From: Mycolicibacterium komossense
GTDB lineage: Bacteria > Actinomycetota > Actinomycetes > Mycobacteriales > Mycobacteriaceae
Direction of reading: 5' to 3'
Assembly (NCBI RefSeq): GCF_025822605.1
Contig: NZ_JACKTY010000049.1
Span: 345,695 to 409,694 of the forward strand
DNA: 64,000 nucleotides
In this document: in pieces, positions 41,782 through 50,161 of the stretch
How the letters are laid out: the number at the start of each line of letters is the position of its first letter
Numbering within the stretch: position 1 is the stretch's first letter
Translations under genes and position numbers: made by a program
Notes under the pieces: generated by a model
Database searches by the model: none
What the model was told of the DNA's origin: nothing
The model's input: only the letters and a program-made list of their open reading frames with translations

Positions 41782-41840
41782 CGAGCAGACGCAAAGGGGT
41801 ACACATTTAGGCCGTTCGGGTACCACTATGCGTCTGCTCG
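41782..41840. terminator. Inverted repeat between convergent genes
   Basis: CGAGCAGACGCA (41782-41793) and its perfect complement (41829-41840), loop of 35 bases that itself contains GGGTAC and GGTACC halves. Lies between the exported-protein stop and the gpsA stop, so it could end both transcripts. No U-run. Confidence 0.5.
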
Positions 41841-41847
41841 GCGAGAT

Positions 41848-42873
41848 TCAGAAGCCTGAGCCGTGCACTTCGTGGCCCGGCTTCTCGGCCATCAGACCCT
41901 GGTAGGCCTGCTCGACGGTGGCGCCGTGATTGACGACGCTGTCGACCTCGCGGGCGATCGGCATGTTCAGGTTGTAGGTCTTGGCGAATTCCATGATGAC
42001 GCTCGCGGCCTTGACACCCTCGGCCACCTGATTCATCGACGCGATGATCTCGTCGATCGGCTTGCCCGCCCCCAACTGCTCGCCGACGTGGCGATTGCGG
42101 CTGCGCTGGCTGGTGCAGGTGACGATCAGATCGCCCATACCTGCCACCCCGGCAAAGGTGTCGCGGTGCCCGCCCATCGCCTCGCCCAGCTTGGACATCT
42201 CGCGCAGCGCACGCGCCATCACCATCGCGCGGGTGTTCTCTCCGATGCCCAGCGAGTACCCCATGCCGACCGCGATCGCGTAGACGTTCTTCAGCGCGCC
42301 GGCCATCTCGACGCCGACCACGTCGTCGGTGGTGTAGGTGCGGAAACGCTTGGTGCGAAACAGATCACCGAGGTTGGCGGCCAGATGCTGATCCGGCATC
42401 GCCAGCACCGCGGCGGCGGCGTAGCCGTCGGCGACCTCACGCGCGATGTTCGGCCCGGCCAGGATCCCGGCGGGGTGTCCGGGCAGTACCTCGTCGACGA
42501 TCTGCGACATCCGGTAGTTGGTGCCCTGCTCCAAGCCCTTCACCAGGGATACCACCGGTACCCAGGGACGTAGTTCCTTCGCCAGTTCGGTGAGTACACC
42601 GCGGAATCCGTGCGACGGCACGCCCATGACGATGACATCGGCGCAGTTGGCGGCCTCTGAGAAATCGTTGGTGGCGCGCAGCGAATCGGGCAGGGCGACA
42701 TCGTTGCCCAGGTACTGGCTGTTGCGGTGGTTGTCGTTGATATCCGCGGCGGTGTCCTCGGAGCGGACCCATTGCAGCGTCGGGCTTCGGCGGGCGCAGA
42801 TGGATGCGACGGTGGTGCCCCAGGAGCCACCACCGAGGACAACGACTTTGGGTTCGCGTTGAGCAGGTGCCAT
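41848..42873 (-). CDS. gpsA: Glycerol-3-phosphate dehydrogenase [NAD(P)+] (GpsA)
   Basis: 341 residues. N-terminal Rossmann motif VVLGGGSWGTTVASI, catalytic region MAGALKNVYAIAVGM with the Lys, GMGDLIVTCTSQRSRN and the closing VDSVVNHGATVEQAYQGLM. Makes sn-glycerol-3-phosphate for phospholipid synthesis. In M. tuberculosis the gene here is Rv0564c (gpdA1). No close neighbours on its strand. Confidence 0.95.
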   Translation of the reverse strand: MAPAQREPKVVVLGGGSWGTTVASICARRSPTLQWVRSEDTAADINDNHRNSQYLGNDVALPDSLRATNDFSEAANCADVIVMGVPSHGFRGVLTELAKELRPWVPVVSLVKGLEQGTNYRMSQIVDEVLPGHPAGILAGPNIAREVADGYAAAAVLAMPDQHLAANLGDLFRTKRFRTYTTDDVVGVEMAGALKNVYAIAVGMGYSLGIGENTRAMVMARALREMSKLGEAMGGHRDTFAGVAGMGDLIVTCTSQRSRNRHVGEQLGAGKPIDEIIASMNQVAEGVKAASVIMEFAKTYNLNMPIAREVDSVVNHGATVEQAYQGLMAEKPGHEVHGSGF

Positions 42874-42906
42874 GCCGCCCAGCGTATTGCCGGGGGTGGC
42901 TCGATT

Positions 42907-44124
42907 TCAGTGAACTCGGTGAACTCGCCGGCGGGTGGTGATCAGCCCGACGGCCGCGGCCGTCAGGCACGCCAGCGCGACGGACGCGGCAAACCACGGG
43001 AAGACCACGTCGAGCGGCCAGCGGGTGGCGGCCCATCCGGCGGCGATCGTCGGGACTGCCATGGCGGTGTAGGCGAGCAGATAGAACGCCGACATCGTCT
43101 CGCCGCGTCGCCCCGCGGGCACGATCGTCGACAAGTGTCGCAGCGAGCCGCCGAATCCGAGCCCGAAAGTGGCCCCGAGCAGTGCCGCGGCCACGAACAC
43201 CAGCGGCCACGAATGTGTCATCAGGAACGGCACCGTCACCGCCAGTGCGATCGCCATCCCGATGTCGCCGACGATCGCGGCGGTGCGGGCGGGCACTCGG
43301 GTGGCGGCCAGTTGTGCCATCGCCGCAGCGAAAGCGGTGACGCCGACGACGCCGCCGGCGAACACCAGGTTGTCGATATGAGTCTCATGCGCGGCCAGCG
43401 ACGGGTACAGCGACAGCAGCACGCCCAGCACCGACCAGGAGGCCATGGCTCCTAGTGCCGCGAACCAGAATTCAGAGCGGATCTCGGCGGGGACGGCGGG
43501 TTTGGAGATCCGGATGGGGCCCGCGGACCGGGCGGTGTGCGGCTCGCGGAGCGCCAGCACCGCGACGCCGACGACGACACAGACCACGGCCACCACCGCG
43601 TAGGGAGTGCGCAGCGGGTGCGGGGCGTATTGCGCCAGCAGTGCCGAACCGACGATCGCCACTGTCATGCCGATGTTGAAGGCGATCCCGCTGTGCTGCC
43701 CGGAGCGCGTGCCGTGCAGGGGGCGCAGGTCCAGTAGCGCTGCTGCGCTGGCGACGACGATCGAGCCGACCGCCGCGCCGTGGATCGTGCGAGCCACCAG
43801 CAGCATGGCCATGTTGTCGGCGAGTAGGAAGACGCCGAGCCCGACGAGCAGTGCAATCAGCGCTCCGATCAGCACCGGTTTGCGGCCCACGACGTCGGAG
43901 ACGCGCCCCGAAACCAGGACGGCGGCCAGTGCGGCGACGGCGTAGACGGCGAAGACGATGGTGGTCGACAGGGGTGTGAGGTGCCACGTCCTCTCGTAGA
44001 TGCCGTACAGCGGGGCCGGCAGCCCGGAGACACCCAGGGCGACACCGCTGAGGACGAGCAGTAGCGGATAGGCCCAACGCTGGGTGTCCTGGCCGGTCGA
44101 GGTCCCGGCCGCGGCGAGCGTCAA
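42907..44124 (-). CDS. Major facilitator superfamily transporter
   Basis: 405 residues. TTG start at 44124 supported by AGGAG upstream. Twelve membrane helices; cytoplasmic loop 2-3 motif GRVSDVVGRKPVLIG (the family's G-x-x-x-D-x-x-G-R-K/R), and the half-way loop. Most like drug/solute efflux carriers. Divergent from an ArsR-type regulator 30 bp away, which probably controls it. Confidence 0.88.
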   Translation of the reverse strand: MTLAAAGTSTGQDTQRWAYPLLLVLSGVALGVSGLPAPLYGIYERTWHLTPLSTTIVFAVYAVAALAAVLVSGRVSDVVGRKPVLIGALIALLVGLGVFLLADNMAMLLVARTIHGAAVGSIVVASAAALLDLRPLHGTRSGQHSGIAFNIGMTVAIVGSALLAQYAPHPLRTPYAVVAVVCVVVGVAVLALREPHTARSAGPIRISKPAVPAEIRSEFWFAALGAMASWSVLGVLLSLYPSLAAHETHIDNLVFAGGVVGVTAFAAAMAQLAATRVPARTAAIVGDIGMAIALAVTVPFLMTHSWPLVFVAAALLGATFGLGFGGSLRHLSTIVPAGRRGETMSAFYLLAYTAMAVPTIAAGWAATRWPLDVVFPWFAASVALACLTAAAVGLITTRRRVHRVH

Positions 44125-44154
44125 GGCATGCTCCTCATCAGGTAAGTTTGATGG

Positions 44155-44490
44155 ATGTCGTACCGGACTGAGCTTACGTCAAGCTCCGTGTTCCCAGTGG
44201 GGTCGGTTCAGCAGGTGCTGGCGGCGCTGCATGATCCGGTCCGGCTCGAGATGGTTCGACGCCTCAAGAACAACGGCGCACCCCTGAAGTGTTCCGCCCT
44301 GTATGACGGCATCAACAAGTCGACGGCCACGCATCACTTCAAGATCCTGCGCGAAGCGGGTCTGACCGAACGGATCATCGCCGACGGACTGACGTTCCAG
44401 CGGCTGCGAGCCCTTGAGGTCGACGCCGCGATGCCAGGTCTGTTGGATTCGATTGTCGGCGTTGCCAACCGCGAGGTCGGGCAGGAGTAG
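44155..44490 (+). CDS. ArsR-family winged-helix regulator
   Basis: 111 residues from ATG 44155; TAAGTT at 44143-44148 is a good -10 for a leaderless transcript. Winged-helix motif: VLAALHDPVRLEMVRRLKNNG, then ALYDGINKSTATHHFKILREAGL (recognition helix) and the wing GLTFQRLRA. No metal-binding CxC motif is seen, so it may respond to an organic ligand. The CATCA-N8-TGATG palindrome between it and the transporter may be its site. Confidence 0.9.
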   Translation: MSYRTELTSSSVFPVGSVQQVLAALHDPVRLEMVRRLKNNGAPLKCSALYDGINKSTATHHFKILREAGLTERIIADGLTFQRLRALEVDAAMPGLLDSIVGVANREVGQE

Positions 44491-44519
44491 AGCGGGTCGG
44501 CCCGGCCTTCTTTCGGTCG

Positions 44520-45329
44520 TCACCCTTCCGCGGGTGTGTCTGCGGGTGTGTATACGACGACCTGGAACTCGGGTTGATCCGACGGTCGCAGTTGATGGTG
44601 CTCGTAGCGGACGGTGCCGAACTCCGGGTGATGGAAGATCCGCTCGCGCGATTCGAAGCCGCGGATATCGTGGCGCTCCCACCCTGTTCGGAATTCCGGG
44701 CTGGCCTCGGACAGGCGCGCGACCAGGTCCAGCAGCGCGGGATCGCCCAGGCGCGAACCGATTTCGGCCCGGAACTCGGCGAGGAACCGCGAACTTGTGA
44801 CCTGCCAGTCGTCGAGCAGCGAACGCACCGCCGGGTCGGTGAACACCATCCACAGCAGGTTGCGCTGGGTGGCCGGGGTGGTCGCGACATTGGGGTAGAG
44901 CCGTTGGTAGGCGGTGTTCCAGCCGGCGATACCCCACTCCGGGGTCAGTGCATAGGCGGGGTTGTCGCCGATGGCGTCGAGGAAGCGTTGCAGGTGCGGC
45001 GGCACGGTCGTCACCTCGTCGGCTGAGGCCGCAGGCAATGGAGCGAAACCGGCCAGGCCTAAGACGTAGCGATGTTCGGGGACCCCGAGGCGCAGCGTGC
45101 GGCTGACAGCGTCGAGCACCTGGCGCGACGGGTTGATATCGCGGCCCTGCTCCAGCCACGTGTACCAGGTGACGCTCACCCCGGACAGATAGGAGACTTC
45201 CTCGCGGCGCAGCCCGACAGTGCGGCCGCGCCCGGCAGGCGGCAGGCCGAAGTCCGTGCGGACCAGCCGTTCACGGCTGGAGCGCAGGAAGGCGCCGAGT
45301 TCGGCCCGGCGGTCCTCGTCGGTGGCCAC
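44520..45329 (-). CDS. XRE-type regulator with MmyB-like ligand domain
   Basis: 269 residues. N-terminal helix-turn-helix: ELGAFLRSSRERLVRTDFGLP, RTVGLRREEVSYLSGVSVTWYTWLEQG (span around 31-57, key GLRREEV and WYTWLEQGR). The C-terminal MmyB-like domain has LVARLSEASPEFRTGWERHD and the ending VRYEHHQLRPSDQPEFQVVVYTP. The family senses small molecules (fatty acids in some members). Divergent from ilvD with a perfect palindrome in the 49-bp gap. Confidence 0.9.
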   Translation of the reverse strand: MATDEDRRAELGAFLRSSRERLVRTDFGLPPAGRGRTVGLRREEVSYLSGVSVTWYTWLEQGRDINPSRQVLDAVSRTLRLGVPEHRYVLGLAGFAPLPAASADEVTTVPPHLQRFLDAIGDNPAYALTPEWGIAGWNTAYQRLYPNVATTPATQRNLLWMVFTDPAVRSLLDDWQVTSSRFLAEFRAEIGSRLGDPALLDLVARLSEASPEFRTGWERHDIRGFESRERIFHHPEFGTVRYEHHQLRPSDQPEFQVVVYTPADTPAEG

Positions 45330-45348
45330 CCGCCAAGACTAGTACTGC

Positions 45349-45362
45349 CACTACTAGTAGTG
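45349..45362. promoter_or_regulatory. Perfect 14-bp palindrome between XRE regulator and ilvD
   Basis: CACTACTAGTAGTG, a perfect palindrome, with a related ACTAGTACT just upstream (45338-45346). It lies 16 bp before the ilvD ATG and 20 bp from the regulator's start, a natural operator for the XRE protein over both promoters. Confidence 0.6.
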
Positions 45363-45378
45363 ACGGCGTCTTCCGCAG

Positions 45379-47265
45379 ATGGTAGCGAAGAACGACAGTG
45401 ATGGGGTGGCTACCTCTGAGATCCCCTTGCGGTCCCGCACCGTCACCCACGGCCGGAACATGGCCGGCGCCCGTGCCCTGCTGCGCGCCGCCGGAGTCGC
45501 CCGCGAGGACTTCGGCAAGCCCATCATCGCGGTGGCCAACAGCTTCACCGAGTTCGTGCCGGGGCACACCCACTTGCAGCCCGTCGGCCGGATCGTCTCC
45601 GAGGCCATCCAGGGCGCCGGCGGCATCCCGCGCGAGTTCAACACCATCGCCGTCGACGACGGTATCGCGATGGGGCACTCCGGCATGCTCTACTCGCTGC
45701 CGTCGCGGGACCTGATCGCCGACTCGGTGGAATACATGGTCGAGGCGCACAAAGCCGACGCGCTGGTGTGTATCTCCAACTGCGACAAGATCACTCCGGG
45801 CATGCTGATGGCCGCGCTGCGGCTGAACATCCCGACGGTGTTCGTCTCCGGCGGCCCGATGGAGGGTGGCCGCGCCACGTTGGTCGACGGCCGGGTGCGT
45901 ACCGGACTGCACCTGATCGACCCGATGGCCGGGGCCGCCGATCCGAACATCTCGGACGAGGACCTGGCCCGGATCGAGGAGGCAGCGTGTCCGACGTGCG
46001 GCTCCTGCTCGGGCATGTTCACCGCCAACTCGATGAACTGCCTGGTCGAGGCGCTCGGCCTGGCTCTGCCGGGTAACGGGTCGGTGCTGGCCACCCACAC
46101 CGCCCGGCGCGCGCTGTATGAGAACGCCGGGGCCGCCGTCGTCGAGCTGGCCACCCGCTACTACGGCCGGGGTGAGGTCTCGGTGCTGCCGCGAGCCATC
46201 GCCTCCCGGGCGGCATTCGAGAACGCCATGGCGATGGACGTCGCGATGGGTGGGTCCACCAACACGATCCTGCACTTGATGGCCGCCGCCCATGAGGCCG
46301 AACTGGACTTCGTGCTCGGTGAGATCGACGAGATCTCCCGACGGGTCCCGTGCCTGTGCAAGGTCGCTCCCAACGGCGCGTATCTGATGGAGGATGTGCA
46401 CCGCGCCGGCGGTATCCCCGCGATCCTCGGCGAACTGCACCGGGCTGGGCTGCTCGCCAAGGATGTGCACGCCATCCACGCACCGAATCTCGATGATTGG
46501 CTGGCCGCTTGGGATGTCCGCGGCCTTGACCCGTCAGCAGAAGCTGTCGAGTTGTTTCATGCCGCCCCCGGCGGACGGCGCAGCGCCACCGCGTTCTCGC
46601 AGTCCGAACGGTGGGAGAGCCTGGATCTCGATGCGGCGCAGGGGTGTATCCGCGATGTCGACCATGCTTATTCGGCCGACGGCGGGCTGGCTGTCCTGAC
46701 CGGAAACCTCGCGCCCGACGGCGGCGTCGTCAAGACCGCCGGTGTCGACGAGAACCTGCTGACCTTCTCCGGTCCGGCCGTCGTGGTCGAGTCGCAGGAG
46801 CAGGCCGTCGACGCCATTCTCGGTGGCCGCGTCACGGCCGGCGATGTCGTGGTGGTCCGTTACGAAGGACCGCGCGGTGGGCCGGGGATGCAGGAAATGC
46901 TCTACCCCACTTCATTTTTGAAGGGCCGGGGGCTGGGTAAGGCATGCGCGTTGATCACCGACGGCCGGTTCTCCGGTGGTACCTCCGGACTGTCGATCGG
47001 GCACGTGTCACCGGAGGCGGCAGCCGGTGGCCCCATCGCGCTGGTGCGCGACGGGGACCGGATCGTCATCGACATCCCTTCGCGTACAGTCACTCTCGAC
47101 GTCAGGGACGACGAACTCGCCCGGCGGCGCACCGAGTTGGAGACCCATGGCGGGTACCGGCCGCGCGAGCGCTACCGGCCGGTCTCGGCGGCATTGCGTG
47201 CTTACGCGCTGTTGGTGACCTCCGCGGATCGCGGAGCGGTCCGTGACGTCGGCGCTGCCGGCTAG
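45379..47265 (+). CDS. ilvD: Dihydroxy-acid dehydratase (IlvD)
   Basis: 628 residues from ATG 45379 (an in-frame GTG at 45406 is possible). Long enterobacterial-type IlvD/Edd enzyme: cluster cysteines in CISNCDKITPGM and CPTCGSCSGMFTANSMNC, plus MAMDVAMGGSTNTILHL and GRFSGGTSGLSIGHVSPEAA. Contains an iron-sulfur cluster and makes 2-oxo acids for valine, leucine and isoleucine. M. tuberculosis has its ilvD elsewhere (Rv0189c), so this may be a second copy; control by the neighbouring XRE protein suggests special conditions. Confidence 0.93.
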   Translation: MVAKNDSDGVATSEIPLRSRTVTHGRNMAGARALLRAAGVAREDFGKPIIAVANSFTEFVPGHTHLQPVGRIVSEAIQGAGGIPREFNTIAVDDGIAMGHSGMLYSLPSRDLIADSVEYMVEAHKADALVCISNCDKITPGMLMAALRLNIPTVFVSGGPMEGGRATLVDGRVRTGLHLIDPMAGAADPNISDEDLARIEEAACPTCGSCSGMFTANSMNCLVEALGLALPGNGSVLATHTARRALYENAGAAVVELATRYYGRGEVSVLPRAIASRAAFENAMAMDVAMGGSTNTILHLMAAAHEAELDFVLGEIDEISRRVPCLCKVAPNGAYLMEDVHRAGGIPAILGELHRAGLLAKDVHAIHAPNLDDWLAAWDVRGLDPSAEAVELFHAAPGGRRSATAFSQSERWESLDLDAAQGCIRDVDHAYSADGGLAVLTGNLAPDGGVVKTAGVDENLLTFSGPAVVVESQEQAVDAILGGRVTAGDVVVVRYEGPRGGPGMQEMLYPTSFLKGRGLGKACALITDGRFSGGTSGLSIGHVSPEAAAGGPIALVRDGDRIVIDIPSRTVTLDVRDDELARRRTELETHGGYRPRERYRPVSAALRAYALLVTSADRGAVRDVGAAG

Positions 47266-47286
47266 CGTTCTCGGCGGGCGACCCGG

Positions 47287-48804
47287 TTAGTGGTCCCGCG
47301 CGGCAACGGCTCCCAGCGTGGAGCGGGCGGGAACACCGCCCGCCGTGCGGCCGAACACCATGCACTCGTCGACGTCGTCGAAGCGGTGATCGATGGCGTC
47401 GGCGACGAAATTCTGGCGGACATTCCACGGCCGTTTGGTGCCCGAGCGGGGGAGCGCATGTGGCGCGCGCAGCACGTAGCCGGCTTGCAGATCCCACGCC
47501 GGCTTCTCCGGCATCGGCCTGCCGCCGAGATGCGGATAGGCGTAGGTGTAACCACGAGAATCCATGTACTGCAACAGTTTTGCCACTGATCGGGCCGTCA
47601 TGTCGGCGCGCAACGTCCACGACGCGTTGGTATAGCCGACGCACCAGGCCAAATTGGGTACGTCCTCGAGGAGGAAGGCCTTGTACGCGAATCGGTCCTG
47701 GGGCTTGATCTCGGCGCCGTCGAGGCTGATCGTCACACCGCCGAGCGCCTGCAGCTGCAGCCCTGTCGCGGTCACGATGATGTCGGCGTCGAGGTGCGCC
47801 CCAGAAGCCAGCGCGATCCCGGTGGCATCGACGTGATCGATGTGGTCGGTGACGACGTCGGCGCGGTTCTCGCTGATCGCGACGAACAGGTCGGCCTCGG
47901 GGATGGCGCACATCCGCTGGTCCCACGGGTTGTAGCTCGGCGTGAAGTGGGTGTCGATGTCGTATCCCGCGGGCAGATTGTCTTCGGCCATCTTGCGCAC
48001 CATCCGCTTGACCAACGCCGGCGCCTTCCGTGACAGATGGACCATCGCGGCCGTGTAGAGCGCGTGATACCAGCGGGCCACGGTGTGGGCGGTTCCGAAC
48101 GGCAGCAGCCGGCGCAGCATCTTGGTGCTGCGATGCGCGCGGGGCACCGAGCCGACGTAGGTGGGGGAGCGCTGCAGCATGGTGACTTTCGCGGCGGTCT
48201 GTGCCAGCGCCGGGATGAGGCTGATCGCGGTGGCGCCGCTGCCGATGACGACGACGTTCTTATCCGCGTAGTCGAGATCCTCGGGCCAGAACTGCGGATG
48301 GATCACGGTTCCGCCGAAGTGGGCGATACCGGGGATCTCAGGGTTGTAGGGCTCGGCGTAGTTGTAGTAGCCGGAGCCGAAGAACAGGAAGCGGGCGCGG
48401 ACCGTGCGCTCGATGCCGTTGTCCGTGACGGTGACAGTCCAGCAGCTGGTGGTCGAATCCCAGTCCGCTGAATTCACGTGGGTGTTGAACCGGATATGGC
48501 GGTCGATGCCGTACTTGTGTGCGGCGTCGGTGACGTATTGACGGATGTCAGCGCCCTCGGCAATGGTCTCCTCCCGCGGCCAGGGCGCCCACGGGAAGCT
48601 GAGGCTGAAGATGTCGCTGTCGGAGCGAACGCCTGGATAGCGGAACAGGTCCCAGGTGCCGCCGATGCGGGCGCGCTGTTCGAGGATCGCGTAGGTCGAC
48701 CGCGGGTTACGTTCCCGGAGCCGATAGGCCGCGCCGATCCCCGAGATCCCGGCCCCGACGATGACGACGTCGAGCAACTCGGGGGCCTGGGGACTGACGC
48801 TCAT
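47287..48804 (-). CDS. FAD-dependent monooxygenase, Baeyer-Villiger type (Rv0565c-like)
   Basis: 505 residues. Two Rossmann motifs, VVIVGAGISGIGAAYRL and VVVIGSGATAISLIPAL, with the Baeyer-Villiger fingerprint FGGTVIHPQFW (F-x-G-x-x-x-H-x-x-x-W) between them. Uses NADPH and O2 to oxidise ketones; close relatives (EtaA) activate ethionamide. In M. tuberculosis Rv0565c is at this place. Convergent with ilvD, 20 bp apart. Confidence 0.93.
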   Translation of the reverse strand: MSVSPQAPELLDVVIVGAGISGIGAAYRLRERNPRSTYAILEQRARIGGTWDLFRYPGVRSDSDIFSLSFPWAPWPREETIAEGADIRQYVTDAAHKYGIDRHIRFNTHVNSADWDSTTSCWTVTVTDNGIERTVRARFLFFGSGYYNYAEPYNPEIPGIAHFGGTVIHPQFWPEDLDYADKNVVVIGSGATAISLIPALAQTAAKVTMLQRSPTYVGSVPRAHRSTKMLRRLLPFGTAHTVARWYHALYTAAMVHLSRKAPALVKRMVRKMAEDNLPAGYDIDTHFTPSYNPWDQRMCAIPEADLFVAISENRADVVTDHIDHVDATGIALASGAHLDADIIVTATGLQLQALGGVTISLDGAEIKPQDRFAYKAFLLEDVPNLAWCVGYTNASWTLRADMTARSVAKLLQYMDSRGYTYAYPHLGGRPMPEKPAWDLQAGYVLRAPHALPRSGTKRPWNVRQNFVADAIDHRFDDVDECMVFGRTAGGVPARSTLGAVAARDH

Positions 48805-48881
48805 GTGTTGCTCGCTTCGTCGCGGGTGTGGTGCTTGTCACTCCAGCCTAGGCATCCACCGGTTGGTTGGGGCGGTTCGCC

Positions 48882-49373
48882 CTACCGGTAGTTCACGAAC
48901 TGCAGCGCGACGTCGAGGTCGGCGCCGCGCAGCAGTGCCTGGACCGCCTGCAGGTCGTCACGCTTCTTGGAGCTGACGCGGATCTCCTCGCCCTGGACCT
49001 GGGCCTTGACGCCCTTGGGGCCCTCGTCGCGGATGATCTTGGTGATCTTCTTGGCGTTCTCGCTGTCGATACCCTGCTTGATGGTGCCCGTCAGGCGGTA
49101 CGTCTTGCCGCTGGCCTGCGGCTCGCCGGCATCGAAGGCCTTCATGGAGATGTCGCGCCGGATCAGCTTCTCCTTGAACACGTCGACCGCGGCCTTGAGC
49201 CGCTCCTCGGTGGAGCTGACCAGCTCGATGGTCTCTTCGCCCTTCCACTCGATAGTGGTGTCGGTGCCGCGAAAGTCGAACCGGGTGCTCAACTCCTTGG
49301 CCGCCTGGTTGAGCGCATTGTCGACCTCCTGGCGGTCGGCCTTGCTCACAACGTCGAATGATGAATCCGCCAT
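48882..49373 (-). CDS. YajQ-family nucleotide-binding protein
   Basis: 163 residues from ATG 49373. Hallmarks MADSSFDVVSKADRQEVDNA and LSTRFDFRGTDTTIEW, then RDISMKAFDAGE and the ending DLDVALQFVNYR. Two ferredoxin-like folds; YajQ proteins bind cyclic di-GMP or nucleotides in some bacteria. Counterpart of Rv0566c. The gene is next to tRNA-Tyr, on the opposite strand. Confidence 0.95.
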   Translation of the reverse strand: MADSSFDVVSKADRQEVDNALNQAAKELSTRFDFRGTDTTIEWKGEETIELVSSTEERLKAAVDVFKEKLIRRDISMKAFDAGEPQASGKTYRLTGTIKQGIDSENAKKITKIIRDEGPKGVKAQVQGEEIRVSSKKRDDLQAVQALLRGADLDVALQFVNYR

Positions 49374-49492
49374 TGGATCCGCCTCTCCTGATCTCGGGCC
49401 CACTGGGGCCACTTGGCCGTTTTCGTCTTCGGTACATCCTCGTTGTACCCTTCTCTTCGCACCAAACCCGGGTCCCGGGTGAGGAGCGATCC

Positions 49493-49575
49493 GGCAGGTT
49501 GCCCGAGCGGCCAATGGGAGCGGACTGTAAATCCGTCGGCTAACGCCTACACAGGTTCGAATCCTGTACCTGCCA
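49493..49575 (+). tRNA. tRNA-Tyr (GTA)
   Basis: Acceptor arm GGCAGGT pairs with ACCTGCC; D-loop, anticodon GTA at 49527-49529 in a CUGUAAA loop context, a long variable arm (class II, as expected for tyrosine), and TTCGAAT in the T-loop. CCA is not encoded. The 3' end is the probable integration site of the element that follows. Confidence 0.95.
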
Positions 49576-49582
49576 CGCTGGT

Positions 49583-49606
49583 CAGGCCCCCTTTCGAGGG
49601 GGCCTG
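49583..49606 (+). terminator. tRNA-Tyr terminator hairpin
   Basis: CAGGCCCCC-TTTCGA-GGGGGCCTG, a perfect nine-base-pair stem starting eight bases after the tRNA, followed by a short CTTG. Confidence 0.75.
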
Positions 49607-49767
49607 CTTGCGTTTGGCGACCTCGAATTGTCACGGATTGTCACAAGTCGCGTGAAACTCGTCGCACAGGCGTGCAAGTAAAGGAATGTCGTCGCTGTGA
49701 TTAGGGCGTGAGATAATCGACTTGCTGGCTCAGCCGGCCGCATGGCCGGGGTAGGCCAGACGTCAAG

Positions 49768-49794
49768 GGAGGCGCAGGGGCGCCTCCTCTTTCT
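49768..49794 (+). terminator. Hairpin terminator inside the gap after tRNA-Tyr
   Basis: GGAGGCGC-AGGG-GCGCCTCC followed by TCTTTCT, a typical intrinsic terminator. The gap 49,607-49,987 otherwise holds a direct repeat (TTGTCAC twice near 49,630-49,645) and no gene that I can support; the terminator may belong to a short unannotated transcript. Confidence 0.6.
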
Positions 49795-49987
49795 CATCGG
49801 CGCCACTAGCAAATCCGTCGCCTCGCTGATGATGACCGCCTTCACCTGGATTGCTGATCCCACATCCTTTGTTCGCAGAAGCTCGTCGTCGTTGGCCTGT
49901 CGCGGGAACATTCCGCGGGGGGCGACCACGCCGCCGCAGGAGCGGTAGCATCGAACCCGCTGGTCTAGTCGTTGAGGAGGTGTCGCC

Positions 49988-50161
49988 GTGGAACGCAAAA
50001 CGCCCAAGAAGGTCGTGGTGTCGAAGGCTGCGGTGAAGCGCTCCGGGCTGCTCGCGGTGAAGGCGTCGGCCAGGTTGGAAGGTCGAGTCGTTCCCGCGGG
50101 CCACAAGCGGTCCGCCGCGGTGAAGGCCTACCTTGCGAAGCAGCAGCCACCGAAGCGCTGA
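49988..50161 (+). CDS. VbhA-like Fic antitoxin (57 residues)
   Basis: GTG 49988 with GAGGAGG seven bases upstream; 57 residues; its TGA overlaps the ATG of the Fic gene. The sequence is lysine/arginine-rich (MERKTPKKVVVSKAAVKRSG) and contains SARLEG at residues 27-32, which fits the inhibitory motif [S/T]xxxE[G/N] of VbhA-type antitoxins that blocks ATP binding in Fic enzymes. Much smaller than most listed genes, but the motif, ribosome site and translational coupling agree. Class I Fic arrangement (separate antitoxin gene). Confidence 0.85.
   Translation: MERKTPKKVVVSKAAVKRSGLLAVKASARLEGRVVPAGHKRSAAVKAYLAKQQPPKR

Noticed and set aside
49607..49987. Small genes in the gap after tRNA-Tyr
   Set aside because: Only short frames without ribosome sites or motifs; a terminator hairpin is the only supported feature.
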